In this document: one piece after another, positions 23,842-36,026 of the stretch | Layout of the letters: every line of letters starts with the position of its first letter | Position numbering within the stretch: position 1 is the stretch's first letter | Source: Pseudofabraea citricarpa | Lineage: Eukaryota; Ascomycota; Leotiomycetes; Helotiales; Dermateaceae | Direction: 5' to 3' | Length of the DNA: 64,000 nt | NCBI GenBank assembly: GCA_029641185.1 | Contig: JAPWGK010000003.1 | Span: forward strand, 744,001 to 808,000 | The notes under the pieces: model-generated | What the model was told of the DNA's origin: nothing | Database searches by the model: none | Seen by the model: the letters and a program-made list of their open reading frames with translations, nothing else | Program-made: the position numbers and the translations under genes

Positions 23842-24667
23842 CACCTTCAAGTAGGTAGTTAGTGATTCACCTCTAAACACTCAATGTTTTATTCAACTGC
23901 TCCGCTTTCTACAAAGATGCAGGAGAGATAAACATTAATACAAGAAGTGTGTTCCCGGGAGGATAGCTTTAAAGGAAGTTTGAAGCTGAATAAAGAGATT
24001 TTATATAGCCTAGACTGAGTTTAGACCCCACTTTCCTAAGATATTTGGTCCTGCCAAAATTATTCATTTGACATGAGAAATTCTCGAGTGCTGTATAGAC
24101 AAATAGTTGCAATCAGGTGAGTTTCTGCTTTGTGGTATACCACAGAGCCCAGCTGATGCATGTAGAAAATCAACATCTATGTGGTGCATCGTTAGCAGGA
24201 AAAGGATTCAAGACACTACATTCTCTAGAGTGAGTTGGTAAGCTGGAATTTCAGCTTGAAGGGTTTGGCACTTTTGATAGTCTTACCAGATGAGTATGAA
24301 TAGGCGCTGTAAAGCTTTATCCCCCAGCAGTTGGGAGATGATATTTCCTCCATAAAACTCTGTCCACTTCAAAGATTGCGGACTAGTCCCCAAAATTTGC
24401 AGTCAATTCCGAACACTGCAGTGGTAAGAATAGATTGAGGCAGGCTTTTGCTAGGTTGTGACAACAGCATGAGAGCTCAAGCCAATCGAGTATGACAAAA
24501 AAGGTAAAGCTCAAGATGCATGGCAGTATTGTTAAATTGGGAAGCTCAACTTGGAAATGTTAACTCTTTGCCTGATCTATTCGGGATGATAAGATTTTTG
24601 TTGACAAGTCAGAGTTGTTCCGGACGAGGCTTCTCGTGATTGGATTTCTGGGCCTCCTCTGCAACAA
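23842..24667. other. Intergenic
   Basis: AT-rich sequence. I see no gene, RNA or repeat. Confidence 0.4.
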
Positions 24668-24991
24668 TTAATCTAGAGAGTTGGACTCTGCAATATCAAT
24701 GAATACAGGATCATCACACTGGTACTGCTAAAGAAGATACAGAATTAGAATATCTCAGCTGTTGAGGATAGCTGAGTGAAGGAATTTTGAGCGATTGACG
24801 AGAACACTCACGAGCTCTTTGTCTTTGTTTTCGTGCATCTCTTGGCATACTTTTATTCTTTGAACTTCTGGATCGAGTTCCTCGATAATATGCCTTGATT
24901 CTGTTTTTGTAAAAGTTGGCTGAGGACTAATATTTACTCGGCGTGACCCCGGCGAGGAGCAACTGAAATCCACTTTTACAAGGAATGCCAA
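24668..24991 (-). CDS. Possible small two-exon gene (hypothetical, weak)
   Basis: An ATG at 24991 opens 60 codons to 24812, followed by a consensus donor GTGAGT. An 84-nt intron with a TCTAAT branch-like site ends at TTTAG, and exon 24727-24668 continues in frame to TAA, giving 79 residues. The predicted protein is charged, with a helix-like middle (ESRHIIEELDPEVQRIK). There is no family signature, transmembrane segment or signal peptide. It could equally be chance. I give it because frame, donor, branch and acceptor agree. Confidence 0.25.
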
Positions 24992-26278
24992 TTCTCTGTG
25001 ATTTGCAGATTTAACCTTTGTTGGCTTCGAAGTACGAGACGGCCAAGATTATAGAGTTCTAAGAAAACGTGTACTTTCATACCAAGAGAAATACGGGGGA
25101 GCTTATAGTAGGTAAATGGTCTTGTTACTCGCTTGACTCATAAGTTATACTTCCTAAAAGGCCTAAAAGGGAGAACCTTAGGACTGGAGGTCCGTCAATT
25201 TCTATGGAAGATAGCTAAATCAAAGTGTCATTTCTTCCAATTTTCTTTAGATAAGAAAGTACGTAGATAGTAAGAAAGACGCTACGGATTCCTGTGGGTT
25301 TATTCACCTCCTCGCTTAGTATTGGTATTGTAACCACCCACCGACCCGTCCTCTCTACCTATTGTCAACTTGCTATTCTTCATCTTCCATTCTACATCCC
25401 ACAGTATCATCATCATTCCCGTCAATAAACTCTCTTGCTCATTGCTTCCTATTTTCTTCTACAAAAGAAGAAGCCTTTAATAGAAGACCCTCTTTCCAAG
25501 TGTTTGACTTTGGAGAAGATTCTTGGTTAGTATACACTATGGTTTTTCTACTGCCTCTGTTTTCTCCTTCGATCTAATTCACACTACTCCAATTTCGATC
25601 TAATTTGTTTTGTGCGCCGCACTAGGTGACAGTCTTGGAGATTCAGTGGACGGACATCATAGTTGTCGTCGCTACCTAGCTGCGCATCCTGAACTGCACG
25701 AGCAAACGATCCAAACCACAGAACCACCAATCATCATCCAATCACGTCGCCCGAAGTTGCGCAAGCAAACGATCCAAACAACTACGTGCCAGAGAACTCT
25801 TCGGCTACCAGCCAATTCAGCAGTCTGACCTCAGACAACCAATCGACCTAATCGATCTAAGCATTACTATCTTTTCGACCATAATTTCCCCATCGGTTTT
25901 CTCCGAACCTGCATTACCACCATCATCTTCAACATAAGAACTATTGGTACGTCTGTTATTATGATCATGTTCTATTCTGTCAGAAAATTTTATATATGTT
26001 CCCCGATCTACGTCAGTTGTAAGTCGGATATCCCATATATTCTTACCACCAACAACTGGCTCTCATGCTCTACTTGCGCATTTCAAAGCCTTGTGTATTT
26101 CTTGGTTCTGTCCAATCCTCCCACGGCATATTTTATTCACAGCACACGCCACAATTGCGCAACCACAGCACTTTGTCCAATTTCATGAGAGATCTCAAAG
26201 AAATTGTACAGAGGCTGTGTTCCTTTGCCCTTTCCAAGCCTAGCGGTATCAGGTGCACTTACTTACAATACTAACAAT
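24992..26278. other. Promoter / long leader region of the PAM2 gene, left part
   Basis: No protein-coding gene is recognised. From about 25310 the strand becomes pyrimidine-rich, as in fungal leaders. A direct repeat AGCAAACGATCCAAAC occurs twice (about 25700-25780). A GTACGT at 25949 and an ACTAAC near 26272 hint at an intron in an untranslated leader, unproven. Confidence 0.35.
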
Positions 26279-26853
26279 CTTTCTTTGGGGTTGGCAAAGA
26301 AAGTTCCATTCCAGCTCCAGAGAAAGAGAGGGAGAGCGCCAGACAGACAGGGGGAAAAGGAGACCAAAAGAGCAGAACAATAAGTCTGTTCATTCGGACA
26401 AACAACTCTTTATCCCTGACATTGCAAAATGTCAGATCATCTCTTCGGCTTTGTCCTACTGACAAAATACAGAGGGGAGAACAAAAGCAAAAGAATGGAA
26501 GACTTGAATCCATTGATTCGGGATCACTTCCCTGCTTTTGTTGTTTTTGTCATCTCTGCCTTAAGGTATTCCCCACTATTCCATCCTCGTCACGTACAAA
26601 GCATATCATGCTTGGTGAAGCAATTCAGGCTCGATCAGCAAGTGCTCGCTTTCAAGCGAGCGACACCACACTCTCTCGTTAACCCCTAGCCACAACACAA
26701 CACAACACAGCACAACCACAGCACATGTTACTGGATAACCACTGTACCAGTAACAGCAGGACTTGATAACTCGCTACCTCGATAAGCGTACCTTATGGGA
26801 TTAATCCTATAAGGATCCTGTCTTCTCAACCTTGAGAAATATATTTCTCAAGG
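26279..26853 (+). promoter_or_regulatory. Cluster of six inverted repeats upstream of the PAM2 gene (structured leader?)
   Basis: Six symmetric elements lie in 575 bp. They are 26279-26303 (9-bp arms CTTTCTTTG), 26416-26435 (8-bp arms CTGACATT, loop GCAA), 26644-26661 (8-bp arms GCTCGCTT, loop TC), 26727-26754 (8-bp arms GTTACTGG), 26791-26814 (arms CCTTATGGGATT, near-perfect, the mismatch being a possible G-U pair) and 26830-26853 (perfect, 12-bp half CCTTGAGAAATA). They end 108 bp before the ATG at 26962. In RNA they would form consecutive stem-loops. Whether this is transcribed leader is inferred. Confidence 0.6.
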
Positions 26854-26961
26854 GCCACCCTTTCCTCCTTTCATCCACAACTTCTGCTGCACTATAGCAA
26901 CCTTTCATTCATTTGCTCAATCTCAACATCCTGTTACTGACGCGCTCTGCAGAACAGCACA

Positions 26962-28971
26962 ATGGGGCAAAAGAACCGCCGCGTCCCAAAGTCTGGTGCC
27001 TCCAGCACTGGCAGCCAAACACCTTCTCTGAGCGCAAGCAACACCAGCAACGGCAGCGATAGCTCCCCCAAGGCTCGCAGCACCAAGGCCATCAAGCCAA
27101 GCAGTCCATCTCCCTCCAAGTCTGGCGCTGCAGAGAATAAAGAAGATGCTCGCGCTGTTGCTATTGCTGGACCTGATGCACCCGTCGCTAAGAACCCTCC
27201 TGCGAAAGAAGACGCTGAGCATAAGGGTCTCGGCTTCAAGTCGTACCAAAATGGCACCCTCAAGACTGACAACTTCAAGCCCATGGATATCCTCCCCTCT
27301 GAAGTTCCTCGCACCCCCGCCGCCGCTGTCCCTCCTGAGCCTCCCGTTACGCCAAAGCTGAATGCTAAGGCAGCTGAGTTTACGCCACGCCCGCAACAGC
27401 CTGCTATTGTTCCTGCTCCTACTCATCATATCCCGGCTCAGCAGTATCATCAACCGCAAGAGCGCTACGGAGGCCAGGGCTACGAAGCACACGGTAACTA
27501 CAAGTACGGACGAGCACAGAACTACAGTAACGCCCAAGGCTACATGCGAGGCCGATCCCAAGATGCTCGAGTATCCGGCCCTGGATTCTACAACCCCGCG
27601 CACGCCAACTACCACCACGGCGGCCAGGCCTATCAGCAAGGCAGTGGCTACAGCAAGCAGGTAGGATATGCGGCTCCTCAGCAGTTCTACCAAGCACCAC
27701 AGGAGTTCGGACCGCAAGACTTCCCCGTGCAGGAGTACTACCCGGCGGCGCACCAATACCAGCAACAGCAAGCATCTCCGTCGGTGGCCAAGATCAAAGA
27801 CTTGATCCGCAGCATGCCCCCTCCCGTCAGCAGTAGCAATATCACTGTCAACGGCTACGACGCGTTCCCTCGCTTTGCGGACGGCACCCAAGTCGACGTC
27901 GGCTATGCGCTTCGGAAGCGATCGAGCCCCCCACCCAATGCACCCACGGCACCAGCCAGCATGCGGCGTCCGAAGACGTTCCTGCGACGAGCTGATGTCG
28001 GCCGCAAGGACATCATCATCTCGGGACCCGACCTGATTCGCAACCTCGTTCGCGTCACCAAGTTCTACACCCCTGACGGCTCGCTTCACGAGGAGATGTC
28101 GGATGAGTTCCACCCGAACGTCTATGACTTCGCAGCCGATCTCAAGACGCTGTCTTCCCGTGACAGACGCCACTATTACCGCGACACCGAGGTCGAGATC
28201 TGCATTGATGTTGCAGCTGAGAATGCCGAGGGCGGCGAGGACGACAACGCAGCTGTGGCTCTGCTCGAGGGACCAAAGGGAGAAGAAAATGATGCAGCTG
28301 AGGTTCGAGCTCCCATGACACCCGAGGTCGTTGCATCCAGCATGGCCCAACTCGAGATCTCAGACCCCATTGAGTTTCCCCCATTCTCCGAAGCAGCAGC
28401 AGCAGCTTCTCTGGCTAAGGAGAAGGGTAAGGCGATCGAGGTGGAAAAGCAGCAACAGCTCGTCGTGCACAAGGCCAACATCCTCAGCACGCTCCGCGAC
28501 CTCGACGGGCCGGAGTTCGAGTTCTCGCACAGCATCACGAGCGTCACCGTGGTGCTCAACTTCCCGCTGAACTACATCAACAACTCGCGCAGCTCGCCGG
28601 TGTACAAGCTCATCACGGCCCTGGTCGATGTCCTGCAGACCTTCACCAACATGCGCCACCTGGACGTCGTCCTGTACGTGCCCGAAGACCGCACCAAGCG
28701 AGACCTGCTGGATGTCCGACAAGTCGAGCTCGTCCTGCCCTTCTACGACCTGGGCTTCACCGACTGGCGCCTCATGTTCCAGCTCCCGTACATGAGCGCT
28801 CCCGAGGAGGTCACCGGCTGGATCATCTCGCACCTGGATCTCCAGATGAAGCTCATCATGCAAGAGCGTGATCGCGTCCTGCATCGCTCTCATGCTCAGT
28901 ACGCCGTTGCTCCTCGGCCCCAGAGCGCCACCACCTATCGCGTTCGTCGCCGTCCAACTTACAACAACTAG
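26962..28971 (+). CDS. PAM2-motif protein with prion-like segment (probable mRNA-associated protein)
   Basis: A single exon encodes 669 residues. The N-terminus is Ser/Thr/Lys-rich and disordered. Around residues 131-142 the sequence KLNAKAAEFTPR matches the PAM2 consensus (LNxxAxEFxP), the peptide that binds the MLLE domain of poly(A)-binding protein. Residues about 155-275 form a low-complexity segment rich in Tyr, Gln, Gly and Asn with many GY/YG and Arg-Gly pairs, resembling prion-like regions of RNP-granule proteins. The C-terminal third (about 470-640) looks folded, contains an Asn-Tyr-Ile-Asn-Asn element and ends in an Arg-rich tail. I know no named family for that part. I infer a cytoplasmic role in translation or mRNA granules through PABP. 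The long structured leader is consistent with a post-transcriptionally controlled gene. Confidence 0.85.
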   Translation: MGQKNRRVPKSGASSTGSQTPSLSASNTSNGSDSSPKARSTKAIKPSSPSPSKSGAAENKEDARAVAIAGPDAPVAKNPPAKEDAEHKGLGFKSYQNGTLKTDNFKPMDILPSEVPRTPAAAVPPEPPVTPKLNAKAAEFTPRPQQPAIVPAPTHHIPAQQYHQPQERYGGQGYEAHGNYKYGRAQNYSNAQGYMRGRSQDARVSGPGFYNPAHANYHHGGQAYQQGSGYSKQVGYAAPQQFYQAPQEFGPQDFPVQEYYPAAHQYQQQQASPSVAKIKDLIRSMPPPVSSSNITVNGYDAFPRFADGTQVDVGYALRKRSSPPPNAPTAPASMRRPKTFLRRADVGRKDIIISGPDLIRNLVRVTKFYTPDGSLHEEMSDEFHPNVYDFAADLKTLSSRDRRHYYRDTEVEICIDVAAENAEGGEDDNAAVALLEGPKGEENDAAEVRAPMTPEVVASSMAQLEISDPIEFPPFSEAAAAASLAKEKGKAIEVEKQQQLVVHKANILSTLRDLDGPEFEFSHSITSVTVVLNFPLNYINNSRSSPVYKLITALVDVLQTFTNMRHLDVVLYVPEDRTKRDLLDVRQVELVLPFYDLGFTDWRLMFQLPYMSAPEEVTGWIISHLDLQMKLIMQERDRVLHRSHAQYAVAPRPQSATTYRVRRRPTYNN

Positions 28972-30593
28972 ATCTGCATCTGGGTGTCGGTTGGGAATGC
29001 TTGGCCCTTGTTCATTCTCGTTTCTTCTCGCTTATGCGTCCCGCTAGCATTGCTTGCAGCTGCGCTCTCGACTCTAACTGTACCGGCACTTACACGCTCT
29101 GCACGGCCTTCGAATTTCTATTTCTAGCTTCCGGAGTCAGGAGTCAGGAGTCTATCCGCACTCTTCTTTTTCGCGCCGAAGGCGAGAGAAGGGAGGAAAG
29201 AATTCAGATCCTTGACATGAGACGTCCTATCCTGCTGGGGCATTTTATTATTTTTTATTCCACTGCTTGCCTGCCTTGATCAAGACAGGGCTAGGGTGCT
29301 GAACTGCACACTACAATTTGTACTTTAGCAGACCCGAATCGAATCTCAAGCAAAAAAAAAAAAAAAAAAAACCGTCTGACTAACCCTGGTGCACAGGGAA
29401 AACGTGGTGATTTTTCTGCCCAGGCTAATTTTCTACATGTTCCCTTGCCATCCTTGATTCCTGCCCCCTTCCGTCTCGCTTCTCGCTAGAGGTTAACCGA
29501 CCGACCCCTATCGCATCTTCCCCGGACAGACAGACGACGCCCAACTTTGCCCACAGCCTTTCGATCCCTCGAAATTTCACTCTCCTCTCATCTCTTCTCC
29601 TGTGCTCGCACTCCTTTCCTCCTCCTCCATCTGATCCAATCCCAATCCCAATCCCAATCCGATCCAATCCCAATTCCACGCATCTCAAGTAGACTCAATC
29701 CTCAATCCTCAAGCCTCAAAAAAAAAGAGAGAAAAAAAAAAGAAAGACTTTCACCTTCGCTCACTCTCCAGAGAAAGACCAGCCAGGGATTAGAACTCCA
29801 TTCCCATCTATCCATCCATCTTTCCATCCATCCATCTATTCACAGTCCAATCAATCAATCAATCAATCAACCAATCAATCAGGTAATGAGATCAGATCAG
29901 ATCAACCCTCTTGAAATTCTCTAGACAAAAGCAAAAGCAAAGGTAAAAAAGAGGTATCAAAAAAAACAAAAAAAAAACATCGAAAGCACGAAAAAGATGT
30001 ATGTATGTAAATATATCAGACAGCCTATCCCAAAGCCCAAATCGAAACCGAATCCCAATCCCAATCCCAAACCGGAAACCCGAACCCCAATCCGTAAAAC
30101 ACCCCCCTTCCGCCCTCCTCTGGCCCGAAAAAGAAAGAAGACCAGGTTAGGATGAGAACAAAAAGAAGAAAAGAAGCAGAAGAAGAAATAGACAATAGTA
30201 GTAATAGTAATGATATGCACATTCTCGAAGCAGAAGGAAGAAAGAAAGAAAAAAGAAAAAAAGAAAAAGATAGAAAAAAAAACGGGACAGATCGGGGTTG
30301 AATGATTAATAAGAAGAAAACAACTAGATGCATCCATCCATCCATCCTATCTCCTATCCATCATCATGTAACATCATGTAACATCATCTCATATCATATC
30401 ATGCCATGCCATGCGTGCGTGCCGTGACAAATCATCAAAACAAAACCCGGCCGGCAAGCAGAGCAATCCCTATCCCCCACATCTAAAAACATCTAGCCCG
30501 TCTCTATATATCGTGATAACCCTACTGATTCCCAATCGGGCCAATCCAAAAAACCCCCGACAACAAGAGACAGAAAAGAAAGAAAGAAAGAAC
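28972..30593. repeat. Intergenic with many simple repeats
   Basis: No gene is seen. Simple repeats include an A homopolymer of about 18 near 29354, (CAATCC)n at 29636-29675, A-rich runs at 29718-29745, (CATC) variants at 29808-29850, (CAAT)n at 29848-29880, (CAATCC)n again at 30050-30070, and CATCATGTAA repeats at 30362-30390. It lies between the tail-to-tail 3' ends of the PAM2 and UPF0592-like genes. Low-complexity open frames on the minus strand here are not taken as genes. Confidence 0.6.
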
Positions 30594-33500
30594 CTAAGGA
30601 ATCGCATTCAACTCCTCCCTCTGCCTCAAGTACTTCTTCGCCAGCTCATCTCCGCCGAGCGCGCTGAGTTCCATCCAATGGTACGCAACACACATAGTCG
30701 CCGGATCGCTCCTCTCTCGATCGCCCTCCTTGATACCAGGGGGGCCGTGCATCTCCATAACCTGAGCCTTGAACGTCTCACGCGGTTTGCTGAGCGGTGC
30801 CGTGACGCGCTCCACGAGCTCGGGGTGCGTCAGGTAGAAGATGGCCAATTCTCGTTCGGCGACGGGGTCGCCTTCCTTCGCTGTGATCGTCCACATCTTG
30901 GCCGCATCTTGCATGCTGTATTTCATGAGCTCACCCGACACGGGGAGCGCATCTGCTGCGGCATGGGACGATGAAGTTGTCTTTCGTGTCTGGGTGTAGT
31001 GCACGACAATCTCGTCTGCAATTTCGATCAAGGTGCGGCAGACATCTTGCTTTAGACCCAAGGCTGCTAGACCGGCGTCCCAGAATGCCTTTCCACGCTC
31101 AGTCTTATCCAGAACGGCTGCAGGGACGAAAGATGCAATGAATTGGAGATCGCGGAACAAAGTCTTAGGTCTGATATCGGCGTCACGGAAAAGATCTTGA
31201 AGCACCTCAACAATCATATCAGTGCTTGCCGGATTGGGTGTGGCAAGTGAGCGTTCAGGATTCCTGTGAGTTGGCGCAGACAGATCTGGCTGGATTGTCT
31301 GAGACCTTCGGTCTTTGCAATTGTCGATGGCCTCTTCAATGTTCTTCGCTCGTGGCGTTGATATATTCTCATTGGGTCCAAAAGCGTGGACATGCTGAAG
31401 GTCAGGTGAGAGGGTAGTGGTGGCGGACAAGGTATCGTGTCGTACTCGCGGTCGGCGAACAGATGGAGTCAAGAATGCTATGATGAGGTGCTCTAGCTCG
31501 AAAAGAGCGTTGAGTTTGGCATAAGGATTTGGATGAACAGAGAACATTCTCAGAAGACGTCGGAACGCTTTTCTGTACGGAAAATCAGGTGAGTCAAGCT
31601 CCTTTGCAGCCTTCCTAGTGCTAACACTGATATCGCTTGTCGAACTCTCCGCTGTTGAATGAACTTCTGATATGCTATGCCCGATTGATGTCCTGTTACT
31701 CGTAGTCGATCCTTTTTCTGAGCGATCTCCATGGTGATCGCTGTGTTCTATTGCAGGATCCACCTTTTGAGGGTTTCTCAGGTCTCTGAAGCTCTTTTTC
31801 TTCTCAATCACTCGCTTTCTGCTTTTCCTTCGAACTTTGCGATCCGTTCGGTCTCTCCGTTCCATACAATCCTGACCGAGATCGCCTGAGAACCAGGTAT
31901 CTGTTTCGCTGCCACGTGCGAAGACTAAAGTGCCGAGATCACTTATCAGCAGACTGGTGAGAGTCTGCTTTAGATCACCTAAGAATCTTTGCTTGGCCAT
32001 ACCAGCACGCTCCTCTTTCATCGTGACAGTCTCGTTGGTTGATGAGGACGTTCCGGGACGAACACTGCCAATGCTAGTTGTAGGCGACTGAGCTCGCGTC
32101 TGGAAAGGCGACCAGAATGTTGTAGAAGAATCAATTGTGAGTACTGGACTTGCCATACCAAAGTAATCCTGGGAGTCCATAAGATCGCCCGTGGTACTCA
32201 TTCGCGACATACTGAATCTTCCAGAGTCGAAGCTCTGCTGAGATCCATTCCGTGCTGACATTGCCCGTAATCCCGAGCTGCGAGTTGAGGCAAATTCGGT
32301 ATTTCTCAAGCCTCTACGCATGGATTCAGTCTCACTAATATCATCTCCGGACAAGTTCAGAGATCCAAAACCATTGATGAACAAGTCGCCTTTCTGCCGG
32401 CCACTATCGAGGATTCGCTTATCTCTGTAAAAGAGCTCGCTTGACCACAGCACCGGGCCATCCATGAGATTATCACCAATAAGCTTGTTGATACAAGCTT
32501 CGATCTCCAGTGAGAATCTATGAATGCGCTCTTCGCCCTTGCAGAAATTCTCGATGCCAAATTGCGACAACCATCGCAAAGTCTTCTCAGACTGTTCATC
32601 AGACAGTTTGTTTGGACCGCCCTGATCTTCAACGGCAGCCATCATATCCATGACTTGAGCCTCCGTCTTCAGCAAGAAATTGTTGGCCGATGATCTTGAG
32701 ATATTTCGAGGGCGAATACTGGCCGGAGGCAAGTATCTGTTGACTTTGGGTGATGCCATTGTCTTTAGAGCAACTGCAATATTCCGAGCACCCTCGTATG
32801 CTGCTGAATTCCTCACATCTGTAACGTACCACATCTTGTCTCGCAAAGCTTTCAGACGCTTCATCATCGATTCGATAGTGACATCATGCCGCTCCTGTGA
32901 CTGCTTGAGCCAGACAAGCCATGCATCGTATTCTTCTATCGCACTGGTAGAACGTCGAATCGAGTCCCGTGGTCCCCTAGAGAAGATGCTCAAAAGAGAA
33001 GCATAACCGTCGCGTTTCAAAGAAGCAGAAGAGAGCTGGTGTAGCTGATTTAGAGTCTTCCAGTACAAGTGCGCATTGACAAAGTCCGATTGTGCTTGGC
33101 ATTGTGCTTCTGCCGCTTCCAACATAGATATCAAGACCGATGTCGCTTCTCCCTCGGTAGGTTTTTGATTCTCGGGATCCACTTGATGCCTTGAGAGCTT
33201 GTTCTCCCCCAACTTCGAGGATTTTTCGGGCGATGGCTCGCGCTGAAGATATGGGTTTCGGGATTGTGTGCTCGCGGCTGTCCCCGGCCTGCTACTACGG
33301 TTCTTCCGTCGAGGACTCTCTAGTGCAGAGGTTCTATTGCTGAACGTCTTCGTCTCACTCTTGGAGCCAAGAGTTTGCGGAATCTCATAATCTTCAACTA
33401 ATTTCAAGATCGAGTCTCTCAATTGATGATAGTCTTTGTCCAGATCCGGCCGCGAACCTTGAACTTCGTCCTCACTATCACTATCTGACATAGTCTCTTC

Positions 33501-36026
33501 TTCATTCTCATCATCGTCGGGATCGTGCATCATCTGAGTCGATAGAGTCTGTCCGTCAGGTGACATAAATAAGACAGTCCACCGCTCAGCACAAGGGTGG
33601 CAAGAACCAGAGATCGCTTCTACGCCCAGTGTCTGCGTCATCTCATGTATGGCAAGCCGAAGCTTATAGCCATCGTCCTCGTAGTAACTGGCTCTTGAAC
33701 TTGGAGCCATGGAGGAGGATATCGATGTCGAAGAGTATCTCTGAGTGGCATTTGACGAATCGTCAAGAAGAGGCTCGCGTGAAGTTGTCGTATCACTGAT
33801 CACCGAGGAGCCGCTGTTGCTCACGATTGACGCATTATCAAAAGCTGTACGGGCTTGCGGCATGGAGACCGAGGCCGAAATGGCTGAAATTCCAGAAATT
33901 GAAGAAGCAGCAGATCGTAGGCCATTGAAATGAATATCCCGTTCCAAAGAACTCGAAACGGGCCGCCTCTCTGGGAAAAGTGCGTTTACGATAGTGATCA
34001 AATCCGAAGGGCCTAGGACAAGATATGGGTGCACTTCTACCGTCTCTCTCAATGAGGTCAAAGATCTCGCAGGTAATAACCTGGCATTGCTTCTAGACGG
34101 TCGACTAGACCGGAACCGAGCCAGAATGTTTTCGATATGAGGTTTGATTGTCAACGGAGTCGAGGCGGTTTTATTCCTGCACATTTTATCAGCCGCACCC
34201 GAGTAATTCGGATCCTAGTGATCATACCAGGTCATATCTACAACGAATCTCTGCGCTCTCATAGCGACTTCTTTCAAGATCTTCTGCCTGCCATACTCGG
34301 TAATATGATACTCAGACATCATGCCATACGACTGAAAAAGATGTCAGTGACGTGAAAATCCAGATCAAGACAGAAAATATAGTTGGTACCTCGGGATGGA
34401 TAATGGCATTGAAAAGGAAAACAGAAAAGAGCCATTTGGAAACAAGAAACTTCCTTGTGTTGCTGTGATACTTTGCATCAAGCTTCCGAAGGATGGCATT
34501 TCCGAGTTCAATGAGACCCTCGGGGATTCCACCGGCTCCTGGATCATCAACAACCTCAAAGAGTCCCAGAATGGCAGCATCATAGAACTCATCGGCAGCT
34601 ATCGAGTCCTTGGCATTCCGTGGCTCAACATGGATTCGAGTTCCTGCCTGGTCCTCGGCTTTATCCAAAAGGAAAGCTCCATCTTCTAGGATCTTCATCA
34701 GGTACCACTCCATATTGCTCCTCCCCGACCAATCGCGCATGGCTGTCCAGACATTAAGAACGCTGCAGATAAATGGGTCTGTTCCGCTCTTGCTCTGGGT
34801 AATTAGCCTGGCGCATGTGGAAGCCCAGATATCCGTCCTCCTCAGGTCCTCGACCGAGTCTGGACCAGCAGAATTGGCAAAACAAGTATGAATTAAAGCA
34901 GACAAGGGATCATGACGTTGAAAAGAAAGCAAACGCTCAACTGCAGAGGGTATATGCGCGGAATTGCGAAGAGTAGTACTGGAAGCATGGGCCTTGGAAC
35001 GATTATGAAATGGCAAAACGGAATCTATGGGCTCCAATCCCTGGTGGAAAACGGTCAGCGCTGCCAGCTCCGTTGGGGTCAGGCTGGTGACTCGGCTGGC
35101 GAGGTAATCTGGGTTGGTGCGGATTGAGGTCAAGAAATTGAGAAGGGTCTCACGAGAACGCTGGGGTATCTCATGCATGAAAGTTGAGAGCACACTGGGA
35201 TCCTGCCCGCCCTCGGGGTTGGGTCGGCCATTGTCCAAATCGGGTTCCAAGAGGGCGTATCTTCTGGTGGCATCACATGAATTCCGCACGTCATGGATGG
35301 CATTGTACAAGCTGGCAAAGCTCTTTTTATCATCGCTCCGGAAATTGTCCACCAGCGTGCGGTGCGCGAGATCTCCACAGCGCGTGAGACGGGCAGAGAG
35401 AGCCGTGGAAACCAAAGACCTGTGCAGCCGTACGCGGGAGTGGATGCGCTTCCTCTCCTGGTACTTGGACAGTCTCACCAGGTGTGCAAGCTCCTCCAAG
35501 GATGTGCTGGCCGCTGGAGCGGTTACCTCACTGATATGTGTATTCAGATACTGTGAAACATCCTGGAGTAAGGGCAGCTGGGGGACTTTGGTAGGAGAGG
35601 GGGCAGGCTTCTCGGAGGGATTGAAGCTGGATTTGGAGGGAGACCTGGTTATGCTTGTGATGCTGGTTCTGCGCGCCGTGGGGCACGGGGAGGCATCGCG
35701 CGTGTTGCGCCGGGGACGTTCAAGGTCGAGCGGCTTGTTCTTGTGCGAGGAGGGAGGTCTATCATTCCTGTGAGGACTTCTCGACTGGAAACGATGTAAT
35801 CGAGGCGGGATGCCACTGCTTTCATGTGGCAAAGGGGTTGGGCTTCTCGAGGAGACCTGGGTGATGGTGGGGGAAACGGCTGCAATTCGAGAGAAGAGTC
35901 AGCAGAGGTCGCAGGAAGACGGGCGCATAGAGGTAGAAGACGAGAGCGAGATATCATCCTCTTGAGGGACGTAAACATACGTGGAGACGAGTGTCCCGGC
36001 CCGGGCAGGGACAATGAACGCTGCAT
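30594..36026 (-). CDS. Large UPF0592-like protein (Ahk1-type scaffold?)
   Basis: Exons 36026-35981, 35879-34390, 34331-34228 and 34176-30594 encode 1740 residues. The start at 36026 (MQRSLSLPGPG) is needed: the longest open frame farther down lacks an ATG, and a 101-nt intron with GTATGT...TTGCAG joins it in frame. A Ser/Pro/Arg-rich N-terminus is followed by a helical region with LFSVFLFNAIIHPE and EYHITEYGRQKILKEVAMRAQ across the third joint. A long Ser-rich, acidic middle leads to a conserved C-terminus with DAAKMWTITAKEGD, LAIFYLTHPELVERV and AYHWMELSALGGDELAKKYL, which looks like Sel1-type helices. The combination resembles fungal UPF0592 proteins; as I recall the yeast member is Ahk1, an adaptor in the osmosensing HOG pathway. 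The family assignment is from memory and moderately sure; the role is inferred. Confidence 0.75.

Noticed and set aside
26923..28350. 475-codon open frame antisense to the PAM2 gene
   Set aside because: It mirrors the codon bias of the real gene, has no family motif, and its composition (runs of Val/Leu/Arg) is typical of a shadow frame.
29957..30345. Phe/Leu-rich minus-strand frames near 30 kb
   Set aside because: They are translations of simple A-rich and CAATCC repeats.
35114..35773. 219-codon open frame antisense to the UPF0592-like gene
   Set aside because: It overlaps a well supported exon entirely and shows no motif.
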